Assembly: GCA_963682055.1 (NCBI GenBank)
Contig: OY821744.1
Span: 1,555,001-1,619,000 of the forward strand
Direction of reading: 5' to 3'
Source: Primula veris
Lineage: Eukaryota > Streptophyta > Magnoliopsida > Ericales > Primulaceae
DNA: 64,000 nt
Positions 62,137 through 64,000 of the stretch are shown here, piece by piece. The position numbers and the translations under genes were made by a program. The notes under the pieces are model-generated. The model saw nothing but the letters and a program-made list of their open reading frames with translations, had not been told where the DNA came from and made no database searches. Every line of letters starts with the position of its first letter. The stretch's first letter is position 1.

Positions 62137-62247
62137 AATCTTCTTGGAGTATATTAATTGATGAGTTATTTGGATTTGATTTCAGGCGAAAAAGCGGAAA
62201 CAAGAGCTCATCAGGCTTAGAGAAGATCTTCAATTAGCTGAAGGTTT

Positions 62248-62288
<41 letters not shown>

Positions 62289-62480
62289 TTATGTATATGT
62301 ATGTATATATACAAGTGACTAATTGTTGTTTGTTAAGTGTTCGAATACGTCAATTTGCGACTTGTTTTCTCATCTCTCTGTTTTTACGTTTATTTATCTA
62401 TTAAATGCTGTATGTTTGGTGTTTAGATTACTCGATTTGCGACTTTTTTCTCGAATTGCTGTTATATTATTGGGGTTTAG

Positions 62481-62511
<31 letters not shown>

Positions 62512-64000
62512 GTGTGTGTGTGCAATTATGTATGTATGTTTTTTATATATAATTATCTCGTAATTGTTGTTTGTTAGGTTTTTAGGTCTTAATAATATTT
62601 ACATCACTACATTTACTTAATCATCATGTAATATGTAATTTCAAATTTCCTAATTTTAATAAGAGTATATTTATGTGTGTGTGTTCAGCGACTGATGTGA
62701 AAATTGTTGTTTAATTGCTATTCAGATAACTCTAATTGCGACTTATTTCCTAAATACGCTGCTTGCAAGTGCTACTTCTTCGATAATTTGGGGGAAATTA
62801 CGAACCCTAGTCAGTCTTCCAGCGGATCCGATTGGAGGTTCAACGATGTTTTGCTCAGGAGGTTTCTCAGACAAGGTCGATTTTACTAATTGAGAATGTT
62901 CGATATCTTTATGCATAGTAAATTTTGGAGTTCCAAAGAATTTTCGTAAAAAAAAAAAAAATTGTCCAAGAGTTAGAACTTATTGCAGATTATAAATGTT
63001 ATTAGCTTGATAATATTGAGGACGATGAATAATATGATGCGACTCGTCCTATGGCTTGAAGTTTTAGATCTTAATGACAACCATCACCTTACAAGCAATG
63101 ATATGGTTCTAAGATTAGTGATGGAAAGGATCTCAACAGTATTCTTCAATGACGAGAACTTATATAAATTTTTGTCATTATCAAAGAAGAAAAATTCATC
63201 CAAACAACATTATTCCTCGCATTCTGAAACAAGCATTTCTTTTAAATTTTACTTCTACACCTACCTTAAACTGGTATTTAACCAAACCAGCCCTAATGGT
63301 TTTAACTTTTCAGCAGTTAGTTCAGAATGAACAACTAAAATTAGTTCAAATTGCACTAATCCAGTTTATTAAAGACGGCTTGTGATTTTGCAGTTCGGCT
63401 GAATGAAAGAAAAAGGACAAAAGATGGCTCAAGAAGGGAACATTTGCTTTCTGGTATACAACTATTTTGTGGTTTTCTGATGAATACTTATAACTAATTA
63501 TATTTTTCCTGGGATACTTTATTCTTGTAGTTCTGGGGTTTTGTACTAGTATTGACATTAACACCTTTCGTTTTAGGAACAATAAGAGAATATCAGCGTC
63601 TTTTCATATGTGTGTTGTGATAACTTCCAGATTTTAACAGTGAAGATGAAGCTGAGCAACTTAGGTCCGCGGTTGATTTTCTTGTGGACCTTTGTGACTC
63701 CGCCTCTGCAGATAAAGTAAACATTCATGCCTTATCTCCTTTTTACTTTTATTGTTTCTGCATGTTTTTACATGCTACGAGAATTCGTGTAATTCAATTT
63801 TGTATTCTCATTTGCAGACTAAGGAGATGAACTTTTTTAACTTGTCACACCAAGCTGTTGACTTCATTTTAGGTATCGGTTATTCTGGGGACATGGCTTT
63901 TCTTTAATTTGGTAATTTAGAGAAGAGGCGATTTCCCTTCTCTATCGTAAGCGGAGAAATTAATGTTCATCTACCTAAAGAGCAATTGTGCTCCTGTCCA
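61883..64000 (+). CDS. PRD2: PRD2/MULTIPOLAR SPINDLE 1-like meiotic protein, 5' part only
   Basis: Six exons lie in the window: 61883-62071, 62186-62243, 62726-62875, 63394-63453, 63631-63716, 63818-63872, with GT..AG introns and consistent phases (199 codons); the gene continues beyond the window. The start ATGGCGAACCCA opens a Pro-rich region with two FRSN.(L/F).AIS repeats (PPPPPQ, PPLPPPQ). Then follow a basic helix (KWKQKAKKRKQELIRLREDL), CDLFPKYAACKCYFFDNLG, GSDWRFNDVLLRRFLRQVRL, FNSEDEAEQLRSAVDFLVDL and NLSHQAVDFIL. This pattern fits the plant protein I recall as PRD2/MPS1 (At5g57880), needed for meiotic double-strand breaks in Arabidopsis and linked to spindle organisation. Naming is from memory of the family and is moderate. 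A foldback element lies just upstream of the start. Confidence 0.68.
62103..62139. repeat. (TA)n and (AAT)n microsatellites in intron 1
   Basis: A TA run followed by repeated AAT units, just after exon 1. Confidence 0.9.
62247..62290. repeat. (TC)n-(TA)n compound microsatellite in intron 2
   Basis: A CT run followed by a TA run directly after the exon 2 donor. A second similar compound run with TG repeats lies at 62480-62522. Confidence 0.9.

Noticed and set aside
62323..62577. 84-codon frame within the PRD2-like gene
   Set aside because: It lies in an intron and crosses CT and TA microsatellites.

Overview
The window is plant nuclear DNA, from a eudicot judging by the genes: AT-rich intergenic DNA, spliced genes with GT..AG introns, a CESA7-type cellulose synthase, a DYW-class PPR editing factor, F-box/FBA genes, an organellar IF3 and many Copia retrotransposons and MITEs. 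The species cannot be named from sequence alone.

Layout. (a) 1-13.5 kb is retrotransposon territory: the 3' part of a decayed Sirevirus-like Copia element with its 1.2-kb LTR, then a complete, later-inserted small Copia element (8619-13533) with near-identical 220-base LTRs and a GTTAC target duplication. The Sirevirus sits in the 3' end of an old F-box gene. (b) 6.8-26.5 kb is an F-box cluster: two intact genes facing tail to tail (17209-18429 + and 20919-22082 -), a truncated paralogue (25515-26499 -), and eroded remains of a second tail-to-tail pair at 6.8-8.1 kb. A 28-base minisatellite with higher-order structure lies between the intact pair. (c) 26.5-32.4 kb is non-genic: nested repeats, an LTR-like segment, a 265-base duplication and a long foldback MITE. 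(d) 32.4-64 kb is the gene-rich part: a DYW-PPR gene (+), CESA7 (-, 13 exons), a plastid-type IF3 (-, 9 exons), a solo Copia LTR, a seven-exon cytosolic HSP70 (+), and the first six exons of a PRD2/MULTIPOLAR SPINDLE 1-like meiotic gene (+) that runs off the right end.

The genes do not form an operon or a shared pathway. The PPR and IF3 resemble Arabidopsis genes I recall as neighbours (At4g30700 and At4g30690), so this may be a conserved block into which CESA7 has been placed. The most unusual observations are: the PPR intron whose two borders lie in a duplicated exon sequence; the duplicated tail-to-tail F-box pair; three independent MITEs with perfect 9-base target duplications, one inside CESA7; a Stowaway MITE ending seven bases from a splice donor in IF3; a roughly 21-base-phased CGACCGATCG array in a solo LTR promoter; a palindromic GTTGCAAC motif spread through the Sirevirus; and the 31-copy minisatellite that is open in all three forward frames. 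I found no clear evidence of a wholly new enzymatic system.
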